Origin: Diospyros lotus
Lineage: Eukaryota; Streptophyta; Magnoliopsida; Ericales; Ebenaceae
Length of the DNA stretch: 64,000 bases
Assembly (NCBI RefSeq): GCF_014633365.1
Contig: NC_068338.1
Span: 50,913,716 to 50,977,715 of the forward strand
Direction: 5' to 3'
The notes below the pieces were generated by a model. That model worked only from the letters and a program-made list of their open reading frames with translations. It made no database searches and had not been told where the DNA came from. How positions within the stretch are numbered: position 1 is the stretch's first letter; every line of letters begins with the position of its first letter. This document shows positions 13,401 to 21,240 of this stretch, in pieces. The translations under genes and the position numbers were made by a program.

Positions 13401-16400
13401 GTACATTCATTGATGATTTTAGGTCTATAAATAAGTGTCCAGGTCACGTGAAATTTTACAGAGTGGGTGCCAATATCACTTTTGTACTACCAATATTTGG
13501 TTAGTGATATTTTTGTTCGTTTTGTCCGTAGTTTTTCTCGATTTGGGTTTTTCACATAAAATTCTGTGTTCGTGTGTGATTGATTGGTTTGATCGTTATT
13601 TGTTTTCGATCCAATTTTGTAACAGTTAATATTCAAAAAATATTAAAATAATGTCAAAACATGAATCACTAATTAAATATTCAAATTTCATCATTATGAA
13701 CTAATTAAAAAACAAAAAAGACTTGAGAGGGTTTGAAGCAAGGAGTTCTATCTTAGCGAGGACTAAGGATTTTGGGGAAACAGAGGATTCTAGCTGTTTC
13801 AATCTTTCACTCTTTGGTTTCCTTTTTTTTTTTTTTTTCTTACCAACATAATAGGCCACCGGTGTGCCGGACCTACCAAAGACCATCAAGCATGAAGGGG
13901 AGAATAGGGAATTAGCACATGCAGGTTGTTACAACTAGCATGTGCGTATGAGGGGTTGTTTTATAATCCATAGGTTGAGGGAATAATCTGCATGTGTAAG
14001 GGAATTCGGTTAGAGAGGGACATAGGAGCGGTATAAAGAGCTAAGAAGAAGAGGGAGAGGGTAGTTAGTTTTTGATAGAAGAATTAGGAGAGTAAGAGCC
14101 TCTCGAATACCCTGGTTTGTTCTTGTTTTCTTGCTGAAAAGTATTGATAGTTATTGGTAATTGATTATTGTTTGGATTTCTATCGGGGTTCCTATCAATT
14201 TGGTATCAGAGCCAGGTTTCGATCCAAATGGTGAACTTGACTGATCCAGTCAGTGATTTGGAGATGAGGGTGGAAGGCATTCCACTGGGAGATGATGCCA
14301 TGAGGAGTGCGTTTCAAAAGATGGAGAGACACCTAGCGAACCTGCTAGAGCTGTTCGCGAGGATGCGAGCGAGATGGGAAGAACAGGAGCGGGCAAGCAA
14401 GAGGAAGAACGAGGAGAGACGGGAGGAGCAAGAGAGAGAAATGGGGAGCGTGATAAGGAAGACCAACCTGCAGGTTTGCCCGTGTCAAGGGAGGGAACGC
14501 CGGTAGCTGAAGGGAGAAGTGGCGAAGGGGGCGGCTGGGTCGATGGTGTCGGAAGGCAGTAGTACCGTGGGAGACGCCTGAAAATACCCATCTTCGAGGG
14601 AGATGATCCAGATGGCTGGGTCTTTAGGGCTGAGCACTACTTCCTGGTGAACCAGTTGTCCGATGCGGAGAAGTTGGAGTCGGCGGCCTCATGCTTTGAA
14701 AGAGCGGCTCTATCGTGGTTCCAGTGGGAGCAAAGACGACGACGGGTGAGGAGCTGGACGGAGCTCAAGTCGATGTTGAGGGATAGGTTCAGGACTGCGC
14801 AGGAAGGCATAGTGGAAGAGAGGTTCCTTGCGCTTCGACAGTGGGTGTCCGTCAAGTGCCCCTTTATCAACGGACTAAAGCCCGGTCATCCGAGTCGAGA
14901 TGAAGGGTGTCGAGGCCGATCAGGGCTGGAGCAGATGATCAAGGAAAAGATGGAGGGGTTGCAGAAGGGAGTCGACGCTAGAAGAGGGGAGGTGCAATCG
15001 ATGGAAAAGAAGGTAGCAATCATGCGGGACCAGTTCGCATACTTGAGGAAGAAGTGGGAGGATCCAGAACGAGAGAAGAAGAGCAACGCGAAGAAGGGGG
15101 ATAGACCTTTGGAATTTACCCAGAATTCCAAGGGATCACCTGGAATCAAAATGGGCAGGGAGTTCGAGGGTGGAATTGGAGGGAATTGGCGTCCGGACGT
15201 GCGTGGAAGAAGGCTGGAGATGTCGCTCGTTGAAGGTGAAGAACGTGACGGCTGGATATTCAAAGTCGAACGTTACTTTGCGGAGGCTGGGATGACTGAT
15301 GAGGAGAAGTTAGATGCAACAGCATGGTGTTGGGAGGGTGTTGCATTTTCATGGTTCCAGTGGAAGCAACAGAGATGAAGAGTGAGAAGCTGGAAGGAGT
15401 TGAAGGGGCTGCTGAGGAATCGCTTAGGGTCCATGCTGGAAGGCGTGGGGGACGAGTTGTATATTGAAGGGGGATTCGCGGTTGAGCAGATGATGGTGTC
15501 GTGAGGCAGAGTGGCTGCCAACGACGATGGTGTTGGGGAGTTCCACGGCGAGGCAGAAGGGCAGCCGACAATCGATCCATTTAAAAGGCCACGAACTGTC
15601 GATCCGATGACAGCCAAGGAGAGCATCTTGCCAAGGAAGGGGACGCCATCAACGGTCCATGTGGTCTGGGAAGATTGTTTGACTCTTAGCCAGGTTTCTC
15701 AAAAATTTTACATGGGGTTGGTTGATAATGGAGGGCCCCTATGTATTCTCACCATCATGAGGGGGTGTGTGCCTCGCCTAAGCAGGTTATGATGGTGGAA
15801 GGGCAGCATGTTTCTAGAAGTCAAGGGCTCAATTTGCATTTTGTTGTGGAGCCCAATGATATAGAAGTTCCGCTTATGATAATGGAGTCTTGTTTAAATT
15901 CTGATTGGCTCCAACATTCTTTTCACTCTTGGGCATAGAGATGTTAGAATGAGAACAGTGCTGAATCTGTTGAAATGCTGAAGGAGGAATTGGTTGATTC
16001 TACTATGTGGGATGAGTTAACAGATTTTGGGCTTTCAAGGGTTGGTCTCATCAACAACATTGGTGATTTATCTGGTCGGCTATTAGTGGGACATCGCTAT
16101 GGGGAGAAGATGAACCTCAGTTAACTGCATCTGAGCATCAGCAAGAAAGACGAAAGAAACGGTCTGCTATTGGAACGCCTGACTATTTGGCTCCCGAGAT
16201 GCTCTTAGGGACAGGGCATGGTGCAACTGCAGATTGGTGGTCTGTGGGTATCATTCTATTTGAGCTGATTGTTGGTATCCCACCTTTTAATGCTGAGCAT
16301 CCTCAGATAATATTTGATAATATTCTCAACCGAAAGATACCTTAGCCCCTGGGTACCTGAAGAAATGAGCTATGAAGCCCAAGATCTCATTGATCGGTTA

Positions 16401-18423
16401 TTAACTGAAGATCCTCATCAAAGACTAGGAGCAGGAGGAGCCTCGGAGGTGAAGCAGCATGCATTTTTCAGAGTTATTAACTAGGACACCCTTGCTAGAC
16501 AGAAGGCTGCTTTTGTTCCTTCATCAGAGAGTGCACTTGACACCAGTTACTTCTTGAGTCGGTACTCGTGGAATTCTACAGAGGAATATGTTTTTTATGC
16601 TACCAGTGAGTTTGAGGACAGTGAGAATGGTAGCCCCACTGGTAGTAGCAGTGGTGCAAGCAATCGCCACGATGAACTGGGAGCCCTACAATATGATTCA
16701 GGAACAATTTCTTACTATTCACCTTGAGGACAAGGTGAAAGTGCTGCGGGGGGGGGGGGGGGGGGGGGGAGTAATGATAGGCCACCGGTGTATCGAACCT
16801 ACCAAAGACCAGCAAGCATGAAGGGGAGAATAGGGAATTAGCACATGCAAGTTGTTACAACCATCATGTGCGTATGAGGGGTAGTTTTGTAATCCATAGG
16901 CTAAGGGAATAATCTGCATGTGTAAGGGAATTCAGTTAGAGAGGGACAGAGGAGCGGTATAAAGAGCTGAGAAGAAGAGGGAGAGGGTAGCTAGTTTTTG
17001 ATAGAAGAATTGGAAGAGTAAGGGCCTCTCGAATGTCCTGGTTTGTTCTTGTTTTCTTGCTGAAAAGTATTGATAGTTATTGGTAATTGATTGTTGTTTG
17101 GATTTCTATCGGGGTTCCTATCACACAACACTAATTTGTTCCTTTAATAAAGAAAAAGAGATCTTTAAAACTACGGACTATTTAGTACCTTGGATAAAAA
17201 TTAAAACTAACCCGTTTGACTTGTTTATATGTATTTCCAATCTTTTCTCAAACAGGGTAGGCTTAGTGACGGGTTCACAGTTAGACCAGTCAAACTGGCT
17301 GGTCCGGTCTCATTTTAGTAACAATGAACTAGCTGTTTTATTCCTCAAATCAAGGGCGAAAGCGGTCTTAATTGATCCTCATCATCAATATAACCATATT
17401 CCCAACAACATATTGAGCCTTAATCTCAAAAAGTGGGTTAGCCGCATAGATTCTAGCACATATCAGGCTAAGAGCTTGGGTAGAGTGTAAGTTTCTAATA
17501 TTTTACAAGGTGGCCTTTTCTCCCTTCTATACATACAAGGCCAAGGCAAATTTGATCTTGGCACAAATCACAGCTGGAGAAAAAGCAGTTCGTCCAACAG
17601 ATATCCAGTGTCGCAGGGGTTAGGGTTTAGGGTTTTCTACCCCCACCCCCATCCCCAACACTCGCACGCACGCATGCACAATTCAGGGTACTGCAGTATA
17701 GAGGAGGTACTAGAGAAGGTCATTTGAATGTCTTCTGATTAATATAAATGTATTTCAGCTTTTCTTTTCGTTACCACTCTTTGAATTCTAAATTACTAGA
17801 TTACATTTTTGCCTGACTTAGACAATTCTGTTCATTACGAGTTCAGTTATCCACCATTTTGTCTTCAAAATCAAAGTGAAAACTGTCAATTCTCTGCTTT
17901 CTCTCTGGTTGTAACCGAAGTTCACATATCACAAGTTTGGGCCCAACAAGTATATTATGTTTGAGCATCTGAGAGGCATTGTCATGAATAGCTCTTTGTT
18001 AAAAAACTGCAGCAGTGTAGAATATAAGCATTGCCATCACAAAATAATAGTGAAAGTTGGAAATAGTTTTCCAGAAGGGCCTATAACTGGTTATATATAG
18101 ACATGTTTCTTGATTGTTCAACTATCTTACTTGTGGCACTTTGATATTAAGTGGTTACACAAGAATTAATGGATCCATTGAATTTCCTAGTAACTTTATT
18201 GTTGCCTAGTGACAGAAATATTGCTTTAGAGAACATAAAAATCTTTGTATTCAGTGCACTGAATCGTAAGCAGTTGTAAAATGACCTCTGGTTTCCACAA
18301 TTTTGCAGTTACGAGATGCTTCCATTGGAGGAACAGCTTGAGATTGCTCACCAGATTGGGACAACTCGCTCACAGATTATGTCAAGTTTGCATGATCTTA
18401 ATCTAGGCACGAGCTTCTTGTGA
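1442..18423 (+). CDS. CPSF160: CPSF160, cleavage and polyadenylation specificity factor subunit 1, 3' part (last six exons seen)
   Basis: This is the scaffold subunit of the nuclear complex that recognises the AAUAAA signal and directs pre-mRNA cleavage and polyadenylation. Exons read from splice sites and phase: 1442-1663, 1798-1929, 2081-2257, 3188-3373, 4175-4557 and 18309-18423. Together they give 405 codons in one uninterrupted frame, ending at TGA 18421-18423. The peptide covers the C-terminal CPSF_A beta-propeller region, with typical blocks such as [63 protein letters not shown] and [12 protein letters not shown], and it ends LGTSFL like other plant CPSF160 proteins. The 5' exons (about 1,000 residues) lie before base 1, so bases 1-1441 are intron. 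The last intron, 4558-18308, is about 13.75 kb and carries several transposons, yet its GTAAGT donor and TTTTGCAG acceptor are intact and the split histidine codon is kept. Identity is firm; expression across the giant intron is inferred. Confidence 0.93.
2758..2910 (+). mobile_element. Au-like SINE, about 153 bp
   Basis: The sequence resembles the plant Au SINE family. A Pol III A-box-like stretch (near 2775-2785) is followed by a degenerate B-box-like stretch around GGTCATCAATTCAAGTT and an Au-like segment with AACAACCTCTTTGCAAAGCAAGG. It is flanked by 13-bp direct repeats with one mismatch, TATGTGTATGGTT (2745-2757) and TATGTCTATGGTT (2911-2923), the expected target duplication. It is shorter than full Au SINEs and decayed in the B-box and 3' part. 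It sits in the CPSF160 intron between the exons ending at 2257 and starting at 3188. Confidence 0.7.
4915..5349. repeat. Diverged tandem pair of ~217-bp GC-rich units
   Basis: Unit A (4915-5131) and unit B (5132-5349) both begin TGGCTATGTGACTT and both contain TTGGCCAGAATATTGGTT, a run of G/C-rich sequence with GGGGCGGGG-like blocks, and CCCTGATTTGGTTTTT near the end. The period is about 217 bp. No coding frame is kept between the units. They lie in the giant CPSF160 intron just before the LINE. The origin is unknown; it may be a transposon remnant. Confidence 0.6.
5463..8051 (+). mobile_element. 5'-truncated RTE-clade LINE (endonuclease plus reverse transcriptase), decayed
   Basis: The reading frame starts inside an apurinic-type endonuclease ([25 protein letters not shown]; 5463-5860). 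It continues through a linker (6200-6640) into reverse transcriptase ([12 protein letters not shown] near 6885, [11 protein letters not shown] at about 7249-7280) and a C-terminal WFGHVRRRP region, ending in TAG near 8022. Stops or shifts break it near 5863, 6198, 6630, 6958 and 7048, so it cannot make one protein. Perfect 17-bp repeats TATATTATATGCATATA lie at 5446-5462 and 8052-8068, the target-site duplication of this insertion. The 3' end is a short T/G/A-rich run rather than poly(A), as is usual for plant RTE elements. About 2.6 kb of a roughly 3.3-kb element is present, on the same strand as CPSF160. Confidence 0.9.
8069..9772 (-). other. LTR-like non-coding remnant, minus orientation, inside the CPSF160 intron
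   Basis: This 1.7-kb stretch is less AT-rich than the ordinary intron sequence and has no convincing coding frame. Read on the minus strand it would begin at about 9768 with TGTTAGTGCCAAAATGC and contains a TTTATACTCTC promoter-like stretch near 9660, features seen at LTR starts. I could not find the matching second LTR or a primer site, so a solo LTR or a large terminal-repeat remnant is only a suggestion. Confidence 0.3.
9960..13620 (+). mobile_element. Degenerate Ty1/Copia retrotransposon lacking reverse transcriptase
   Basis: A fragmentary polyprotein can be followed on the plus strand. There is a Gag start ([21 protein letters not shown], about 10870-10920; [11 protein letters not shown]), a CCHC-like knuckle (CNYCKKK, about 11430), a decayed protease region (about 11620-11800), a GAG-pre-integrase segment ([10 protein letters not shown], about 12030) and an integrase core ([27 protein letters not shown]; 12200-12800). 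Many in-frame stops and shifts interrupt it. The reverse transcriptase and RNase H are absent, so about 2 kb is missing. A ~55-bp near-repeat (about 9975-10031 and 13563-13617, around TTGATTGGTTTGAT) marks the 3' ends of the two LTRs; the first is followed by TATCAAAGC, a weak primer-site match. The outer edges are uncertain. Confidence 0.75.
13849..14197 (+). repeat. Left LTR (349 bp)
   Basis: It is nearly identical to 16775-17123 over its full length and ends CCTATCA. The first seven bases are TAATAGG, where the right LTR has TGATAGG. GGTATAAAGAGC near 14030 is a likely TATA element of the LTR promoter. Confidence 0.9.
14201..14212 (+). other. Primer binding site of the LTR retrotransposon
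   Basis: TGGTATCAGAGC lies three bases after the left LTR. It is the standard complement of the 3' end of initiator methionine tRNA used to prime plant LTR retrotransposons. Confidence 0.85.
14229..15378 (+). pseudogene. Gag-like region with two retrotransposon Gag domains
   Basis: ATG 14229 opens [19 protein letters not shown] followed by a charged coiled-coil. After a break near 14505-14560 the first Gag core runs about 14575-14850 ([29 protein letters not shown]). A second coiled-coil (about 14930-15090) leads to a second Gag core at about 15205-15425 ([29 protein letters not shown], then stop, RVRSWKELK). The open frame 14647-15378 spans most of both. A normal element has one Gag core, so the second is a duplication or recombination product. 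No zinc knuckle is seen. It is broken and unlikely to make a complete Gag. Confidence 0.7.
15379..16014 (+). other. Retrotransposon interior, unassigned
   Basis: This stretch follows the second Gag core. Short open frames (15511-15792, 15741-15938) are not clearly any Pol domain. A run including [11 protein letters not shown] and [11 protein letters not shown] has a faint look of a decayed aspartic-protease region, but no active-site triplet is seen. Confidence 0.35.
16015..16715 (+). pseudogene. Captured fragment of an IRE-type AGC protein kinase
   Basis: Although inside the retrotransposon, the sequence encodes the back half of a plant AGC kinase of the INCOMPLETE ROOT HAIR ELONGATION group. 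Its segments in order are [13 protein letters not shown] (with the DFG motif), [32 protein letters not shown] (activation segment and APE), [43 protein letters not shown], a hydrophobic-motif region [14 protein letters not shown], and [17 protein letters not shown]. Small frameshifts occur, for example near 16080, 16345 and 16485. The segment reads through about 200 residues with no intron-like gap, where plant IRE genes are intron-rich in my memory, so capture from spliced RNA is inferred. It lacks the ATP-binding lobe and cannot be an active kinase. Confidence 0.85.
16748..16769 (+). other. Polypurine tract (22 G) before the right LTR
   Basis: A run of 22 G followed by AGTAA abuts the right LTR at 16775, the position where plus-strand DNA synthesis starts in LTR retrotransposons. 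The upstream CCTTGAGGACAAGG stretch is common just before Gypsy 3' LTRs. Confidence 0.7.
16775..17123 (+). repeat. Right LTR (349 bp)
   Basis: It pairs with 13849-14197 and has TGATAGG and CCTATCA at its ends, the intact TG...CA form. Confidence 0.9.
17124..18308 (+). other. Remaining CPSF160 intron sequence, with a telo-box-like motif
   Basis: This is ordinary intron DNA leading to the acceptor TTTTGCAG at 18301-18308. At 17617-17636 it holds GGGGTTAGGGTTTAGGGTTT, nearly three plant telomere-type repeats (telo-box). An open frame at 17080-17490 starts inside the LTR and resembles nothing. Confidence 0.6.
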
Positions 18424-18454
18424 GGGTAGACACTTGAATTCAGCAAACAAGTTT

Positions 18455-18675
18455 GGTACGGCAAAAGGTGACAAGCCAGGTCCTTGTTGGACCTATATCA
18501 TGCCATATACATAGAATCTGGTCATTTTGATACAGCAAAAATTGACTAGCTGGGCCGTCGCTGATCCTAAATTGCCATCTGCATAGAATCTGGTCATTTT
18601 TTGATACAGCAAAAATTGACTAGCCGGGTCCTTGGTGGTCCTATATCATGTGCCATCGACATAGAATCTGATGAA
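18455..18675 (+). repeat. Three tandem copies of a 74-bp unit in the CPSF160 3' flank
   Basis: The units are 18455-18528, 18529-18602 and 18603-18675. Each contains an ACGGCAAAA/ACAGCAAAA start, an AAGCCAGGTCC or TAGCTGGGCC block, and ATAGAATCTG near the end. Copies 2 and 3 are the most alike. They begin 32 bp after the CPSF160 stop, so they probably lie in its 3' UTR. They do not code. Confidence 0.8.
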
Positions 18676-20600
18676 ATCTAACCAATTCAATCTAAGATTG
18701 GCTCCTCCTTTGCTCCTGCCGTGGATGAAAGTGAACTCATGTGTCACTTTTTAACAGGGACGGCCAATTTTATCTATGCTATGGGAGGGTGGGAATATGA
18801 CCAAAACAGTTGTAAGCTTGAGATCCTCGGAAAATTTTGTGTGAACGCCCATGCTTTCGGCCCACTGCCTGGATTTAATGTATTTTCCAGTAGGAGCTGA
18901 GCCAATTGTTCTAACATGTAAATAGAAGATGCAAATCTGTCTTACTCTTTCTTCTTTTGTTCTATATATATATATATATACTGTAGGAATTGGGTTCAAG
19001 CATTGCCCAGCCCCTTCTCATCAATGGACTTTTGACGCATACAAAGGATCGCTGTTTTGTTCGATAAATTCCTACCTCCCTATGTATCTCTCTCTCTCAG
19101 ATGTTTGAATTTTTCAAAATTCCATGGAGATGCAGAAAAGAAATACTATCCCCACTCAGATTGGTTTCACCAAGTAGAAACCTGCTTCCTGAATATTGCA
19201 TTGGTGTCAATGATATGATTGTGTTGATAAATCAGAGTGGGCCATGGTCTATATTGTGTTTGATTATAGTTGGTTTAAGCTGGGCATTAGATCCTCTCCA
19301 AAATGATCTAGAAACCATTTTTCAGTACCTAAATCTGTGAGTTGCTGAGGATCTTATCCGCCAATGATATGCCTTAACCTCTGCATGAAGGAATACCCGA
19401 CCCTATGGAATGACCTTTCAGGTTGATGAGGTTAGAGTAGAATGGCTCAGGTCATGGGATCCTGTTGCAGACACATTCTCAGTAAATATATTTAAAATAT
19501 AAACAGGGTACTATTAATTACACTTATCAATTAATATTAATTACATAAACACTCTTTTTGCTATTATTGATTCAGATTATATAACAATAATAAAACATTT
19601 ATCATATCATTTGGCAAAAACTAAATTCCTTTTTTTAGAAATAAATGTTAGAAAAGCACTTTTTTCAAAGGCTTTTGGCTTACTAAAACATGGGCTAGGT
19701 TCCTCCATCTATTTCTACAACAATGTTAAATAGCCACTTCCACTTAATAATCCTCCAGGAAAAAGGATAAATGAGCAACCCAATTAAAATGAACCATGTA
19801 GGTATGTACCAATGGAACACGAATTTGCTAAATTGTTGAGGCCCATATCATAACTTTTTAAAGATGGTACTTGGTGAATTCAGTAAGATTTAAAATTTTA
19901 CATAGATATGTGATGTGTTAAATTTTAATTAATTTATTAAATATTGAAAATTAAATATTAAATTTAATTAATTAAATACTAACATCTAAATGAGTTTAAA
20001 AGAAGCCTAATAAATCTTTCAAACTTTGTCCAACTTTTAATAGCCCTACAAAGACATACCGAGAGAGAGAGAGAGAGAGAGCCAAGCAGAAATTATGATG
20101 GTTTATTGCAGTGTGAGATGGTGTAATAAATCTAGGCCAATAGTAGTTTAGGGTTCCTCATAATGGTGGAGCATTCCTTCAAGGGTCCCATACTGGACAA
20201 GTTTTATCTTTTATAAAGCAACTAATTTGTCAACCTTCTTTATTATTATTATTTTTAATTAATTTAGTATGTATTGTGCACGATCTAGCGTTTTTTATTC
20301 CACGGTTACAGTGTTGTTCGGGTTTTGTAACAAGTAGTATCTTCTTTTTTAAGTTTAGAAACCTAATAAATTTGGGAAAACATATTCTATGAATTGATTT
20401 CAAAAAATATTTTCAGAAAACAGTTTCTTTGTGGCTTATTTCAATGTGTGTCATTGTTTAAAAGTAAAAATTATATGAGAACTGTTACAGGTATTTTATG
20501 GGGTGGAGAAGTCTACTGGATCAGCCTAGTCTCTCTAAAGCCCACTAATATCCGAGTTAAAGATGTCATGGCGAGGTCATAAATCGCTTGGACTAGGTCA
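18676..20600. other. Intergenic, no gene recognised
   Basis: AT-rich sequence downstream of CPSF160. A (TA)n run lies near 18963-18981 and a (GA)n run near 20058-20082. The open frame 19101-19340 has no recognisable domain. The true end of the CPSF160 transcript is probably within the first few hundred bases. Confidence 0.5.
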
Positions 20601-20601
20601 G

Positions 20602-21240
20602 TGTTATGGATATTTTTCGGACCACATTTTTTATGGGTTGAACTCGACCCAGTAGGCCGGGTCAATCTCTCGAATCTCAATGGCCCTAAGGCTAAGGTCG
20701 TCAGAGCAAGGTCACACATCGTGGAAACTCGAACTCAAACTACGGAAGTAAGCAAGCTCCCAATAATGTTATTAGCTCACTGGCCAAACTTGTTCAATTC
20801 ACAGAACAAAAAGACCATAGAATAATCGAAAGAGACACCCACATGTCTTATCTAAAGCAAATCAAACCCTTGATAATGCGGAATGCATTCCCGATTTTAT
20901 GGAATTGATAAGTACATATTGTCTCCATAATATTATCCTCTTATTTTAGAATTTATGAAAATTGTAAACACCCCCACACTATAAATAGGGGTCAAAAACC
21001 ATTATACAGGAGGATGAGCAATAATATACTATTATTCTGTCAAAATAACTAGAGAGACAATCGTGAACTATATGTCATTCAAGTCGGATCACGTAAAAAT
21101 TCTTTGAGTGCTTTTTCTTCTTCTCTTTCGTATTTATTTTCTCAATGCGGGCACACAAATTACAATTGACCAATTCTGAACGTCGAGAAGAACATAGTGT
21201 TCTTGAGCTAGGATTTTTTCGTTAGATTTATATATTATTT
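20602..21240 (+). mobile_element. Possible solo LTR remnant
   Basis: The sequence starts TGTTATGGATATTTTTCGGACC, has a strong TATA-like CTATAAATAGGGG near 20980-20993, and then a short C/T-rich leader, an arrangement seen in Gypsy LTRs. No matching copy, target duplication or clear right edge was found. Its G/C content is higher than the flanks in its first 220 bp. Confidence 0.3.

Larger units (their letters stand above)
13849..17123 (+). mobile_element. Non-autonomous LTR retrotransposon carrying a captured protein-kinase fragment
   Basis: Two direct 349-bp LTRs bound a 2.6-kb interior. The right LTR begins TGATAGG and ends CCTATCA, a perfect 7-bp terminal inverted pair; the left begins TAATAGG, one base changed. 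A hand count gives about 22 differences between the LTRs, mostly transitions, so roughly 94% identity. A tRNA-Met-type primer site follows the left LTR by three bases, and a 22-G purine tract precedes the right one. The interior holds two Gag domains and a fragment of an IRE-like kinase, with no recognisable reverse transcriptase or integrase. The Gag style and the LEDKV-like 3' stretch suggest Ty3/Gypsy. Flanking pentamers (CAACA before; CACAA, with CAACA two bases further on) are only a weak target duplication. Movement would need enzymes from elsewhere. Confidence 0.88.

Noticed and set aside
13849..17123. The kinase fragment as a real gene nested in the CPSF160 intron
   Set aside because: It lies between matched LTRs, lacks the N-lobe and start, and is frameshifted.
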